Origin: Miltoncostaea marina
GTDB lineage: Bacteria > Actinomycetota > Thermoleophilia > Miltoncostaeales > Miltoncostaeaceae
DNA length: 64,000 nt
Reading direction: 5' to 3'
Assembly: GCF_018141525.1 (NCBI RefSeq)
Contig: NZ_CP064655.1
Location: forward strand, 2,884,501 to 2,948,500
The notes under the pieces were generated by a model. That model searched no databases and was not told where the DNA came from. It saw only the letters and a program-made list of their open reading frames with translations. The position numbers were made by a program, and so were the translations under genes. Position 1 is the first letter of the stretch. Each line of letters starts with the position of its first letter. This document shows positions 1 through 7,528 of this stretch, piece by piece.

Positions 1-1
1 G

Positions 2-214
2 ACCCGCACCTTCCGTGGCGAGGAAGCGACCGGCCAGGTGGTCGGGCTGGGCGCGGACGGCGGACAGATCCTGCTGCTCGTCGAGTATCACGGCGAGCTC
101 CAGACATGGCCCGTCCCCGCAGCCGGCGTGAACTACGGGAGCGGAGACGCTGCCGGAGCGACGGTCGAGCTCCTGCCGAGGGAGCCCGGCCGCCTCACGA
201 CGCTGAGCGGCTAG
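2..214 (+). CDS. C-terminal end of an unidentified protein (partial)
   Basis: An open frame enters from the left edge (first complete codon at base 2) and stops at TAG 212-214, giving 70 residues. The segment has alternating hydrophobic stretches (QVVGLGADGGQILLLVEYHG) that look like beta strands, followed by a Pro/Gly/Thr-rich tail. I do not recognise the family. It converges on the thioredoxin-like gene at 371-673; the 156 bases between them hold no visible gene. The frame could be fortuitous, but it is the only long frame here with protein-like composition. Confidence 0.45.
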   Translation, partial: TRTFRGEEATGQVVGLGADGGQILLLVEYHGELQTWPVPAAGVNYGSGDAAGATVELLPREPGRLTTLSG

Positions 215-370
215 GAAGCCCCGCCTGCGGGCGCGTCCGGGCGAGTCGCGGACCTCGACCACAGAGGGGACCACCAGGACCCGAGCGGCGGACGCCCGCC
301 CGGCCAGCGCGCTCACGACGACGCCCTCGGGCGCGCTCGCTGTGCCTCCGATCGGGGGCTGCCGGGGCAG

Positions 371-673
371 CTAGCGCGCGAGCACCTGCCGCAACTGCTC
401 CACGCTCGGCGCCCCCTGGAGGCCGTCCGGCGTCGCGTAGATGCGGCACATGAGGCCGACCGGTGCGGCCTCATCGAGGAACAAGTCCTCGCCGTCGACG
501 AGCACCGTCGGCGAGCCACGGAATGCAACGGCCTCCGCCTGCTCGGACGTCTCAACGCGCTCAAGCTCGACCTCGACCGCAGACGAGCCCAGCTCGCGGA
601 GCACCTCGCGCAGCCGGGTCTCGGCCACGCGCCAGTTCGGGCAACCGTCGAAGTAGCGAACGCTCACGCGCAT
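371..673 (-). CDS. Thioredoxin-fold protein (DF/alkylmercury-lyase-associated type)
   Basis: A 100-residue protein starting MRVSVRYFDGCPNW, with a GSPTVLVDGEDLF segment that matches the cis-proline strand of thioredoxin folds (SPT) and a later CRIY. This pattern is typical of small thioredoxin-like proteins annotated as DF-family (seleno)proteins or found near mercury genes. Only one cysteine sits in the N-terminal GCPNW active-site position, so it is not a classical CxxC oxidoreductase. The ATG at 673 is chosen because the family begins right before the YFDGCP strand; a longer open frame upstream lacks similarity. It lies 118 bases downstream of the relaxase on the same strand. Its substrate cannot be told from sequence. 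Confidence 0.7.
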   Translation of the reverse strand: MRVSVRYFDGCPNWRVAETRLREVLRELGSSAVEVELERVETSEQAEAVAFRGSPTVLVDGEDLFLDEAAPVGLMCRIYATPDGLQGAPSVEQLRQVLAR

Positions 674-791
674 GCCTCGATGGTAGCCCGTGGACGCTCG
701 GCTTGTGTCCCGGCGGATCGAGTGGAAGCCGACGCCGACACTCGCGGTCCGGCGCGTGCTCCTCAGGCGCTGGCTCAGCGGTTCCGGCACG

Positions 792-3371
792 TCAAAGTTC
801 CAGCGAGCGGCCTGCGGCGCGCGGCGCGCTGGAGGGAAGCACCCTCTGCGCGACCGGCCGGACCTCCATCGCCCTGGAGGCAGTGCCGATAGAAGACCTG
901 CGGTACAGCGGGTCGACGGACTCCGTCGCACGTCCGAGACGCTCTCCCAGGTCGATCGCAAGGCCGGCGGCCTGCGTCCGTGACCACGTCCGCTCCAGCG
1001 CCTGTGCGAGTCGCTCCGGTTCGTGGTGGACCGCGAACACCTCGAGGTCCAAGCGGTGGCGCGAGCCAGCCACGTATGCCCACTCCCGCCCGCCGCGCTC
1101 CGAGGTGGCGAGCAGGTAGGTCCTATCGACGGTCGCCCCCTGGCTGACGTGCCCGGTCATCGCGTACCCGTGCATCGCGTGGCGAAGGTAGTCGGCGGGG
1201 AGCCACACCTCTCTCCCATCGTCGGTCCACACCACGAGCGCTTTGGCGCGCTCATCGAGGCCCGTCACGATGCCTCGGGTGCCGTTGCGCACGTCGAGGC
1301 GGTAGTGGTTCCGCCGGCAGATCAAGCGGTCACCGATCGCCCATTCGCGGCCATCGGCGACCATCCGCCGATCCGACAGGCGCCCGGCGGCATCCAGCCG
1401 CGCACGGGCCATCTCGTTCAGCCGACGGACTTCGCGTCGGTCGTGGGCGATGATCAGTGCGCCGCCCGGATCGCCCAGGGAGGTCGCCACCCAGGAGCGG
1501 ATGAGGGCCTCGCGAGCGTGCCGTGCGTCGTCGAAAGCTTGCAGGCGCCGATGTTCGGCCAGGAGACCGATGGCGTCCGCCACCCGGCCCTCCGCGAGCG
1601 CGCCGGCCACGCGCCGCTGCAGCTCCGTGCGCTGCCGGCGATTCCCGGAGAGCTCTGCGGCACCCAGGCGATCACAGAGCGCGGCGAACCCGCCCGCCGC
1701 GTCGACCGCCTGAAGCTGGCCGCGATCACCGACGAGGATCAGACGTCCACGCCTCGAGGCCACGACGGCGACGAGCCGCTCAAGCGCGCGCGTCGGCATC
1801 GTCGACGCTTCATCGCAGACCACCACCGCCCCCAGCGGGACGGCTTCCTCGCCACGCGCGGCACGCTCGAGAATCAGGGCTGCTGTCTCCGCGGTGATGC
1901 CCGCGCTGCGCCGCAGTACCTCGGCCGCCTGCGCCTGCCAGGCGGTGCCGACGACCGGGACTCCCGACGCCTCGTAAGCCTCCCTGACGGCCTCAAGGGC
2001 GTACGTCTTGCCGGAGCCCGCACGCGCCTCCAGGCAGCGGGTGCGCGTGCGACCCGAACAGAGGTGACGCACCGCCGCGACCTGGTCGTCGCCGAGCGTC
2101 GGCCGGGCGGCTATGACTCGGGCGATGGACTGGGCGCTCACGGATCCCACCTCGTGCGCACCCTCGGCCGTCGCTGTCTCGATCAGGCGCGCCTCGGTGC
2201 GCAGCATGCCGGGCGTCGTGTAGCGCGCCTCTTCGTATCCGCGTCCATGGGCCGCGCCGGCCGAGGACAGCCGGACGCACCGCGCGTTGAGGAAGTCGTC
2301 GGCCAGTCGCTCGAGGACCCCCGCGGAGGCGCCCTGCGGGTGCGCATCGGCGAGGTTCTGAATTACCTCGCGCCGCGTGAAGGAGGACGTGCGCCGGGTC
2401 AGCCCGGCCGGCCCCTCCATCCGTCGCCGCACGTCCCGCAGCGACTCGACGTGGCTCGCCCGCGAGCGCCGTCTCGGCGCCCGGAGAGCCCGCGCGAGCT
2501 CACGGGCGCCGAAGCCGTGCTCTGCCGCGCGAGCGCGCCACTCGGCCGCCGCGCGCTCGCGCGAGACCACCCGCTTTCGGTCGCGCGTCTCACGCTGGAT
2601 CGCCTCGATCGCCGCCGCGCCGGTGTACCCCCGCGCGCTCGCCAGCTCCATGATCTCGGCATGGCGTGCGGAGAAGTGCTCGCGCACCGCTTGCGGCACG
2701 GCCGTCACATCGATGGAGCCGTTAGCCGTCTGCCCCCACTCCAAGCCGAGCGCAACGCTGAGACGCTCGCGCACAACCGCTTCGGCGATGAACCCCGCGG
2801 TCTTCGCTTCGGCGAAGACCGGGCGCATGTCGGGGGCGGTCCAGCGCCCGTCCTCGCCGCGAACCCTGTTGGCGATGACCAGGTGCGCGTGCAGGTGCGG
2901 ATCGCCGGAGCGGGCCATCTCGTGGAGGTACATGGCGCCGACGAAGCCCTCACCGCGAAGGACCCGAACGCCGTTGTGGCCGCGCCGCACGAAGCAGGCC
3001 CGCCGCTCGAGGTAGTCGAGCGCCGCGCGCACCCCCTCGGCGTACGCGGAAAGGATGGCTGCCCGCGCCGCCGCGTCGCCGACCGCGGCCAGCACGCTTA
3101 CCCCCTTGGGCGCCGCGAACGTCAGGTCAAAGGCGACGTTGCCCCCGCGGCGGCTGCGGCGTCCCGGGAGGTCCTCGCCGCTTGCCGGATCGCGTCCGTC
3201 GAGTAACGCGCCGAGGTCGTGGTGGCCGGGTCCCTCGGTGAGGCCGAGGGCGTCCGCCCCGCGACCCTCCCACGTCCCGCGCACCTGTCCGCGCTCGGCG
3301 TAGTAGTCGTCGCGCGCGAACTCGACGCGCTCATAGTAGTCGGCGCCCCTCGCTGCTCGTATCGTCAACAC
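792..3371 (-). CDS. MobF-family conjugative relaxase-helicase (TrwC/TraI type)
   Basis: 859 residues with a GTG start. The N-terminal relaxase domain (about 1-300) has the tyrosine pairs Y12-Y13 and Y23-Y24, the FDLTFAAPKGVSVL strand (81-94) and the three-histidine metal site DPHLHAHLVIAN (H159, H161, H163). These define TrwC-type transesterases that nick the transfer origin and stay on the DNA 5' end. The C-terminal half is a RecD-like superfamily 1 helicase: Walker A RAGSGKT (450-456) and Walker B CDEAS (519-523). It is slightly shorter than plasmid R388 TrwC. A TATAAT box lies 11 bases upstream. No coupling protein or type IV secretion gene is visible, so the element may be mobilisable only, or its transfer genes lie left of the window. 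Confidence 0.92.
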   Translation of the reverse strand: MLTIRAARGADYYERVEFARDDYYAERGQVRGTWEGRGADALGLTEGPGHHDLGALLDGRDPASGEDLPGRRSRRGGNVAFDLTFAAPKGVSVLAAVGDAAARAAILSAYAEGVRAALDYLERRACFVRRGHNGVRVLRGEGFVGAMYLHEMARSGDPHLHAHLVIANRVRGEDGRWTAPDMRPVFAEAKTAGFIAEAVVRERLSVALGLEWGQTANGSIDVTAVPQAVREHFSARHAEIMELASARGYTGAAAIEAIQRETRDRKRVVSRERAAAEWRARAAEHGFGARELARALRAPRRRSRASHVESLRDVRRRMEGPAGLTRRTSSFTRREVIQNLADAHPQGASAGVLERLADDFLNARCVRLSSAGAAHGRGYEEARYTTPGMLRTEARLIETATAEGAHEVGSVSAQSIARVIAARPTLGDDQVAAVRHLCSGRTRTRCLEARAGSGKTYALEAVREAYEASGVPVVGTAWQAQAAEVLRRSAGITAETAALILERAARGEEAVPLGAVVVCDEASTMPTRALERLVAVVASRRGRLILVGDRGQLQAVDAAGGFAALCDRLGAAELSGNRRQRTELQRRVAGALAEGRVADAIGLLAEHRRLQAFDDARHAREALIRSWVATSLGDPGGALIIAHDRREVRRLNEMARARLDAAGRLSDRRMVADGREWAIGDRLICRRNHYRLDVRNGTRGIVTGLDERAKALVVWTDDGREVWLPADYLRHAMHGYAMTGHVSQGATVDRTYLLATSERGGREWAYVAGSRHRLDLEVFAVHHEPERLAQALERTWSRTQAAGLAIDLGERLGRATESVDPLYRRSSIGTASRAMEVRPVAQRVLPSSAPRAAGRSLEL

Positions 3372-3382
3372 GGCCTGATCGC

Positions 3383-3388
3383 ATTATA
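3383..3388 (-). promoter_or_regulatory. -10 box (TATAAT) of the relaxase gene
   Basis: On the minus strand a perfect TATAAT occurs 11 bases before the GTG start of the relaxase, in one of the few AT-rich spots of the region. No good -35 hexamer is seen 17 bases further upstream. The short distance would give a nearly leaderless transcript. Confidence 0.45.
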
Positions 3389-3698
3389 GATGCAAAGGTG
3401 CCCGGCTCCTGATCGAATCGGGTCGTTCGAGCGCTTGGCGCTGGCGGGACGCCATCGGCGGGCGACTTGTGGCGCCTGGTGCTGGCGATCGGGCGCCGGT
3501 TCGTGGGATCGGTAGGGGCGTAGTCGACGGGTAGCCGACCGTTGGCGGCGTGGCGCTCAGCCGGTTGCAGCCGGGCCGGACCCCCAAGAAGGTCCGGCGC
3601 GGCGTCCCGGCGAGCGCGCCGACGAGCGAAGGGCGGGCCGGGTTCGACGCCGCGCGCTTCGCCCGACCCGCCGCGCGCCCGGCCCGCCCGGTGTGCGG
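3389..3698. other. Intergenic region between parB-like and relaxase genes
   Basis: About 310 bases without a convincing gene. A 67-codon open frame on the minus strand (3384-3587) is Pro/Arg-rich and has no protein signature. As the space upstream of the relaxase start, it is a candidate for the transfer origin (oriT), but I found no clear inverted repeat that would support this. Confidence 0.4.
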
Positions 3699-5309
3699 CT
3701 ACGCGGCCTGCGCCTCCCCGTCGGCGGGAACCGCCTGATCCTCGTCGGCGTCGAGCGCCGTCGCGCGCTGCGGCCAGGCGACGCGCTCCCTCAGCCGGGT
3801 GGCGAGACGCTCGGGGAGGACGTCGCGGGCGAGCCCGTCCATCACCCCGGGGAGCGGCGCCGCGATCCCGCTGCCGTAGCGGCCCGGGATGTCGGCAGCG
3901 CGCCGCTCGGACTGCGGCAGGGCCTCCTGGTCGGCATAGAACGCGGCGAGCAGCGCCTGCACGGTGCGCCCGAGAACCTGGGCCGGGGTGCGCGCCGCCT
4001 CGATCCACTCGGTGAGCGCCGTCTCGGCCTCGTGGCGCTCGGGGTAGCGGACCCGCTCGCGGGTCGCGCCCGCTTTGGTGGTCGTCGTCTCGGTGCGCTG
4101 GAGGCGCTCGTGGGTGAGTCGCAGTCCCTGGGCGGCGTCTTGGGCGTGGTGGTGGAGCGCGACCAGCGCCACCGCGCGCGCCAGTGCCATCGTCACGTCG
4201 GCCGGCTCGCCATAGGCGAGGAGGGCCCTGCGTCCGAGGTCGAGGTTCGCCAGGCGGGCGGCGCGGCGATTCTCGGCGGCCTCCCTGCGCTCGCGACGGC
4301 GCCGGTCCTCGTCGGACTCGGCCGCCGCGTCGTCGTCTGCGCCAGCCGAGGCCGTCTCAGCTTGGGCCGTGGCGCGTCGCTCGGCCTCCTGGCGGGCCCT
4401 CTCCTCGGCCCGCTCGACGTGCAGGGCAACTCGGTCGGCGATGAAGGCCGGATCGGCGACGAAGCCACGGTGCCAGTAGCGGTCGCCTCGATCCGGGAAC
4501 TCGATCAGGCAGCCGAATGCACGGGCCGCGTCCATGTCCTCGGCGGAGAAGCTGACCCCGGTGACGCCGGAGGCCACGGCACGGGCGGCGAGGTCCGCAT
4601 GGAGCGGGAGGGCCGCGAGGTCCTGGTAGCCGGGCACGGCCACGAGTGACGGGCCCTTGCCGTTGGCCTCGTCCTGCGCGAGCTCCGTGAGCGCGCCCTC
4701 GGGATGATCGCTGACCTCGGCCGCCGTGATAGTGCCGGTGGCGAGGGCGGCGGCCAGGGCGTCGGCAACGGCGGGTGCGACGGCGGCGATCGTCTCGACC
4801 GTGGGCACGGCCGAGAGCGGTAGCGCCCCTCCGCCGATCGCCTCCTGCACGCCATGGGGCAGCCGCAGCAGGCGCAGCCGCTGGGAGACGTGGCGCGGCG
4901 AGCAGCCGACCGCCTCGGCGATCCGCCGCTGGGGCCACCCGGCCTTCGCGGCGCGCTCGTAGGCACGCGCCTCCTCGATCGGGTCGAGGCCCCGGCGGCG
5001 CATGTTGGCCGCGAGGGCGGCGGCGAGCTGGGGCGCCTCGCCGTCCTCCCCGGTGCGCTCGATCACCGGGACGTCGGTGATCCCGGCCGCCCGCGCGGCG
5101 GCCAGCCGTCGGTGCCCGTCGAGCAGGACCGCGCGCTCGTCGGTGCGCTCGACCAGAAGCGGCTGCAGGATGCCCTGCGCGCGCACCGAGTCGGCGAGCG
5201 CCTGGTGCTCGATATCATCGTCGCCGCTGCGCGGGTTCCAGCCCTCACGGACGCTGATCGCGTCGATGGGTAGCACCGCGAGGGTCGTCGTGGTGGTGTC
5301 GCCGGTCAT
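3699..5309 (-). CDS. ParB/KorB-like DNA-binding protein
   Basis: 536 residues from the ATG at 5309, which overlaps the upstream stop as ATGA. The N-terminus has a ParB/sulfiredoxin-fold domain: the VLPIDAISVREGWNPR strand, the LVERTDERAVLLDGHRRLAA nucleotide-binding segment (GHRR in place of the usual GERR) and the NMRRRGLDPIEEARAYE helix. A helix-turn-helix follows (WPQRRIAEAVGCSPRHVSQRL). The C-terminal ~300 residues, rich in Ala/Arg/Glu with probable coiled coil (ERAEERARQEAERRA), are unlike chromosomal ParB. It probably stabilises the element or regulates its operon. No ParA partner is visible. It is the last gene of a coupled operon with ssb. Confidence 0.85.
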   Translation of the reverse strand: MTGDTTTTTLAVLPIDAISVREGWNPRSGDDDIEHQALADSVRAQGILQPLLVERTDERAVLLDGHRRLAAARAAGITDVPVIERTGEDGEAPQLAAALAANMRRRGLDPIEEARAYERAAKAGWPQRRIAEAVGCSPRHVSQRLRLLRLPHGVQEAIGGGALPLSAVPTVETIAAVAPAVADALAAALATGTITAAEVSDHPEGALTELAQDEANGKGPSLVAVPGYQDLAALPLHADLAARAVASGVTGVSFSAEDMDAARAFGCLIEFPDRGDRYWHRGFVADPAFIADRVALHVERAEERARQEAERRATAQAETASAGADDDAAAESDEDRRRRERREAAENRRAARLANLDLGRRALLAYGEPADVTMALARAVALVALHHHAQDAAQGLRLTHERLQRTETTTTKAGATRERVRYPERHEAETALTEWIEAARTPAQVLGRTVQALLAAFYADQEALPQSERRAADIPGRYGSGIAAPLPGVMDGLARDVLPERLATRLRERVAWPQRATALDADEDQAVPADGEAQAA

Positions 5310-5605
5310 GCTTCGCCTCCTTCGGTGTGCGAGGGTCCGGGACACGGGTCCCGGCTGCTCGTCGGGATGGCCGCGCTCTGCCGGGAGCGCCCGGCGATCG
5401 TGCAGAGGGCGGCGAATTCGATGTGGGCGACCATCGCCGGGCTCATCCCGAGGGCGGCCCCGGCCTCGTCGAGGCTCGCCCCCGGCCCCTCGGCCGGGAA
5501 GCGCCGCTCGAGGACCGCCCGCACCGTGTCCTCGAGGCCGTCCGCCGCGATGGCGGCGTGGACGGCGGCGCGAAGGCCGGCGCCCTGGTGGTCGGGGCCG
5601 TTCAT
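5306..5605 (-). CDS. Small sigma-region-4-like HTH protein
   Basis: 99 residues starting MNGPDHQGAG at the ATG 5605, which forms an ATGA overlap with the winged-helix gene upstream. The segment GASLDEAGAALGMSPAMVAH (about 55-74) followed by IEFAALCTI resembles the helix-turn-helix of sigma-70 region 4. It is too short to hold regions 2 and 4 together. The C-terminal 25 residues look disordered. It sits between two DNA-binding proteins in the ssb-parB operon, so a regulatory role for the element is likely but not shown. Confidence 0.65.
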   Translation of the reverse strand: MNGPDHQGAGLRAAVHAAIAADGLEDTVRAVLERRFPAEGPGASLDEAGAALGMSPAMVAHIEFAALCTIAGRSRQSAAIPTSSRDPCPGPSHTEGGEA

Positions 5606-6213
5606 GCCGCGTCGGGTTCGTCGGTGACGGTGAGGCGGTACCCGATGCCCCACACGTTCACGACCGTCGCGCCGGGCGCCCCGGCGGCGTGCAGACTGCG
5701 GCGCAGACGCGACGCGTGGGAGTCGACCGTCCGGGTGCGCGCCCGCCCGGCGTAGCCCCACACCCGCCGCAGCAGGTCGTCCTTGGTGAGGACCTCGCCG
5801 GGGCGCTCCGCCAGGGCGACCAGCAGGTCAAACTCCAAGCGGGTGAGTGCGAGCGGCGCGTCGGCCCAGAACGCGGCCCGGCGGGCCCGGTCGATGGTGA
5901 GGTCGCCGAGCGCGATTGCCCGGCGAGGGTTGGCGGGCGCGTCAGGCGGAACCTCCGGGACCGTCTGGGCGGCCGTGCGAAGGCTCGCCTCGGCCCGACG
6001 GGCCGAGGTCGCGGCCGCCTGCCAGGCCGGGTGACCGGCACGCACGGCGGCGCGCTCCAGGTCAGCGGCGACGCGAGCAGCGCGCCGCACCGCCGCCATC
6101 GCGTCGGCGTAGAGACGGTCGGCCTCGGCCTCATCGACCCGGGGCGGCCGCTCAGAGGCCGGCTCGGGCGCGAGGGCGAGCGGCGGACGCTCAGAAGGGG
6201 ATGTCGTCGCCAC
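5602..6213 (-). CDS. Orphan OmpR/PhoB-type winged-helix protein
   Basis: 203 residues if the GTG at 6213 is used, overlapping the ssb 3' end by 23 bases; a start at 6213 avoids the low-complexity out-of-frame reading of ssb further upstream. Residues ~20-85 form an Ala/Arg-rich helical segment. The C-terminal ~100 residues are a trans_reg_C winged helix: LTRLEFDLLVALAERPGEVL, then LLRRVWGY, then TVDSHASRLRRSLHAAG and the GIGYRL wing. No receiver domain precedes it, so it is not a standard response regulator. Placement between ssb and the small HTH gene points to control of replication, copy or transfer of the element. It could also be a SARP-like activator fragment. Confidence 0.75.
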   Translation of the reverse strand: MATTSPSERPPLALAPEPASERPPRVDEAEADRLYADAMAAVRRAARVAADLERAAVRAGHPAWQAAATSARRAEASLRTAAQTVPEVPPDAPANPRRAIALGDLTIDRARRAAFWADAPLALTRLEFDLLVALAERPGEVLTKDDLLRRVWGYAGRARTRTVDSHASRLRRSLHAAGAPGATVVNVWGIGYRLTVTDEPDAA

Positions 6214-6601
6214 CGACGGCCGCCTTCCCGTTGGTCGCACCCACCGCCTCCGGCGCGGCGTCGTCCCTACGCGGCGCGTCGAGGTACTGGATCGAGGCGG
6301 CGACGATCTGGACGGCCTCGCGACGCGAGCCGTCCTCGGTCGTCCACTCACGCCAGGTGAGCCGCCCGGCGACGGCGATGCGCCGCCCCTTGGTGAGGTG
6401 CTCGGCGGCGGCCTCGCCACCCTTCCCCCACACCGAGACGTCGAAGAAGTTCGGGCGGTCCTCCCAGCCCCCGTCGGCGCGGGTCCGGGTCGAGACGGCC
6501 AGGCGCAGGCCGCAGACCGCCTCACCGGCTCCGGTGTACCGCAGTTCAGGGTCGCGAGTCAGTCGGCCGACTAGGCCGACGGTGTTGAGGTCAGCGGGCA
6601 T
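6191..6601 (-). CDS. ssb: Single-stranded DNA-binding protein
   Basis: 136 residues with the OB-fold signature NTVGLVGRLTRDPELRY, FDVSVWGKGGEAAAEHLTKG and GRLTWREWTTEDGS, ending in the acidic tip GGDDIPF that recruits SSB partner proteins. It is a mobile-element paralogue rather than the chromosomal copy, because it is embedded with parB-like and regulator genes and not with rpsF/rpsR. The ATG at 6601 gives the normal N-terminus. SSB of conjugative elements protects incoming single strands and can dampen host SOS or defence. First gene of the four-gene operon running to 3699. Confidence 0.93.
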   Translation of the reverse strand: MPADLNTVGLVGRLTRDPELRYTGAGEAVCGLRLAVSTRTRADGGWEDRPNFFDVSVWGKGGEAAAEHLTKGRRIAVAGRLTWREWTTEDGSRREAVQIVAASIQYLDAPRRDDAAPEAVGATNGKAAVGGDDIPF

Positions 6602-6753
6602 GGGTGGCTCCGCGTCCTCGGCCGGGCGCAGTGGCGCGCGCGAGCGCGGCCGATCGCCCGTTGGTACGGTCGAAACGCATCCGAAGTCTCCCTTCGGTTG
6701 CCACGGCCCGGGGCGTTGACACCGCCGCCGGGCCACGTTGATTGTGCGGCCGA

Positions 6754-6782
6754 CGCTACCTACGGGCTCGCCGTTTTGTCAA
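6754..6782 (-). promoter_or_regulatory. Possible promoter of the ssb-parB operon
   Basis: A perfect -35 TTGACA (6777-6782, minus strand) is followed after 17 bases by GTAGCG, a weak -10; TAGGTA is also present at a shorter spacing. The -35 overlaps the stop codon of the double-HTH gene. It lies about 150 bases upstream of the ssb start, in a locally AT-richer patch. Confidence 0.4.
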
Positions 6783-7342
6783 CCTATGGTGTCGGCGTGC
6801 TCTTCATTCGCTTTGGGCGATGCAAGGGTGCCGAACGGCTCTTGCGTGGCCTCGGCGCGACGGCGTCGGATCAAGTTGTGCAGGACCTTGGGTTCCATTC
6901 CGACGGCCCGTGCGATGGAGCCGATCGGGAGTCCTTCCCCGAACGCGGAGACGATGGCCGCGTCGCGCTCGCCGACGGCGAGTCGCCGGTCCTGGGTCGC
7001 GGTGGCAGCCAACTCTGACGCGTCCCGGATCACAGCGACGGCCGCCTCGACGCCTCGGCGCCGCCGGTAGGGCCCACCTCGAGCGGACCGCGGAGCCAGG
7101 GTCTTGCGCGCGATCGCCGAGACCGCCGCCTTGGTGACACCCGCGGCGAGCGCGATCTCATCCAGGCGCGCGCCCGCGCGAACCGCCGCCACGACGGCAG
7201 CGTCGCGCCGCTGAAACGCCTCCCGCTCGACGCCCTTCGCATCCGCTGCGCTCAGAGCGAGGACCGCGAGGTCAACCGGCGTGGGAGACGGTGGGGCGTC
7301 TTCCGACACGCCTCTACCGTAGTCGGCCCTGCTGGTGGTCAT
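6779..7342 (-). CDS. Double helix-turn-helix regulatory protein
   Basis: 187 residues from ATG 7342; starts at 7399 or GTG 7309 are also possible and no ribosome binding site settles it. Two similar HTH units are visible: AGARLDEIALAAGVTKAAVS and EGLPIGSIARAVGMEPKVLH, each preceded by a helix with an ERDAAIV/QRRDAAVV pattern, so the protein looks like an internal duplication. The C-terminus is basic then acidic. It probably binds DNA as a regulator of the element. It is not a known repressor family that I can name. It precedes the ssb operon on the same strand with a promoter-like spacer between. Confidence 0.65.
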   Translation of the reverse strand: MTTSRADYGRGVSEDAPPSPTPVDLAVLALSAADAKGVEREAFQRRDAAVVAAVRAGARLDEIALAAGVTKAAVSAIARKTLAPRSARGGPYRRRRGVEAAVAVIRDASELAATATQDRRLAVGERDAAIVSAFGEGLPIGSIARAVGMEPKVLHNLIRRRRAEATQEPFGTLASPKANEEHADTIG

Positions 7343-7528
7343 CAGGAGGTGACTGCACCGGTCACGGTCCGGAGCGGGAACCGGCACAGGTTGTTTCATC
7401 CGCTTGCCGGGTTGTGAGGAAAGTGCGCCAACCGGGTGGCGCGGTCGCTGAGAACGCTCGGAGGCATCTGATCAGGGATCAGCGAGCTCGGTCTGAGGGC
7501 GCACTCGGCCTGGGGCGCGTCCGGCGGG

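Noticed and set aside
1023-3206. Long plus-strand open frame (727 codons) opposite the relaxase
   Set aside because: It is a high-GC shadow of the relaxase gene; the translation lacks any protein signature, while the minus strand has all relaxase and helicase motifs.
5002-6360. Plus-strand open frame of 452 codons across the ssb operon
   Set aside because: A GC shadow: Arg/Pro/Ser-rich without motifs, whereas the minus strand carries ssb, the winged helix and the HTH genes.
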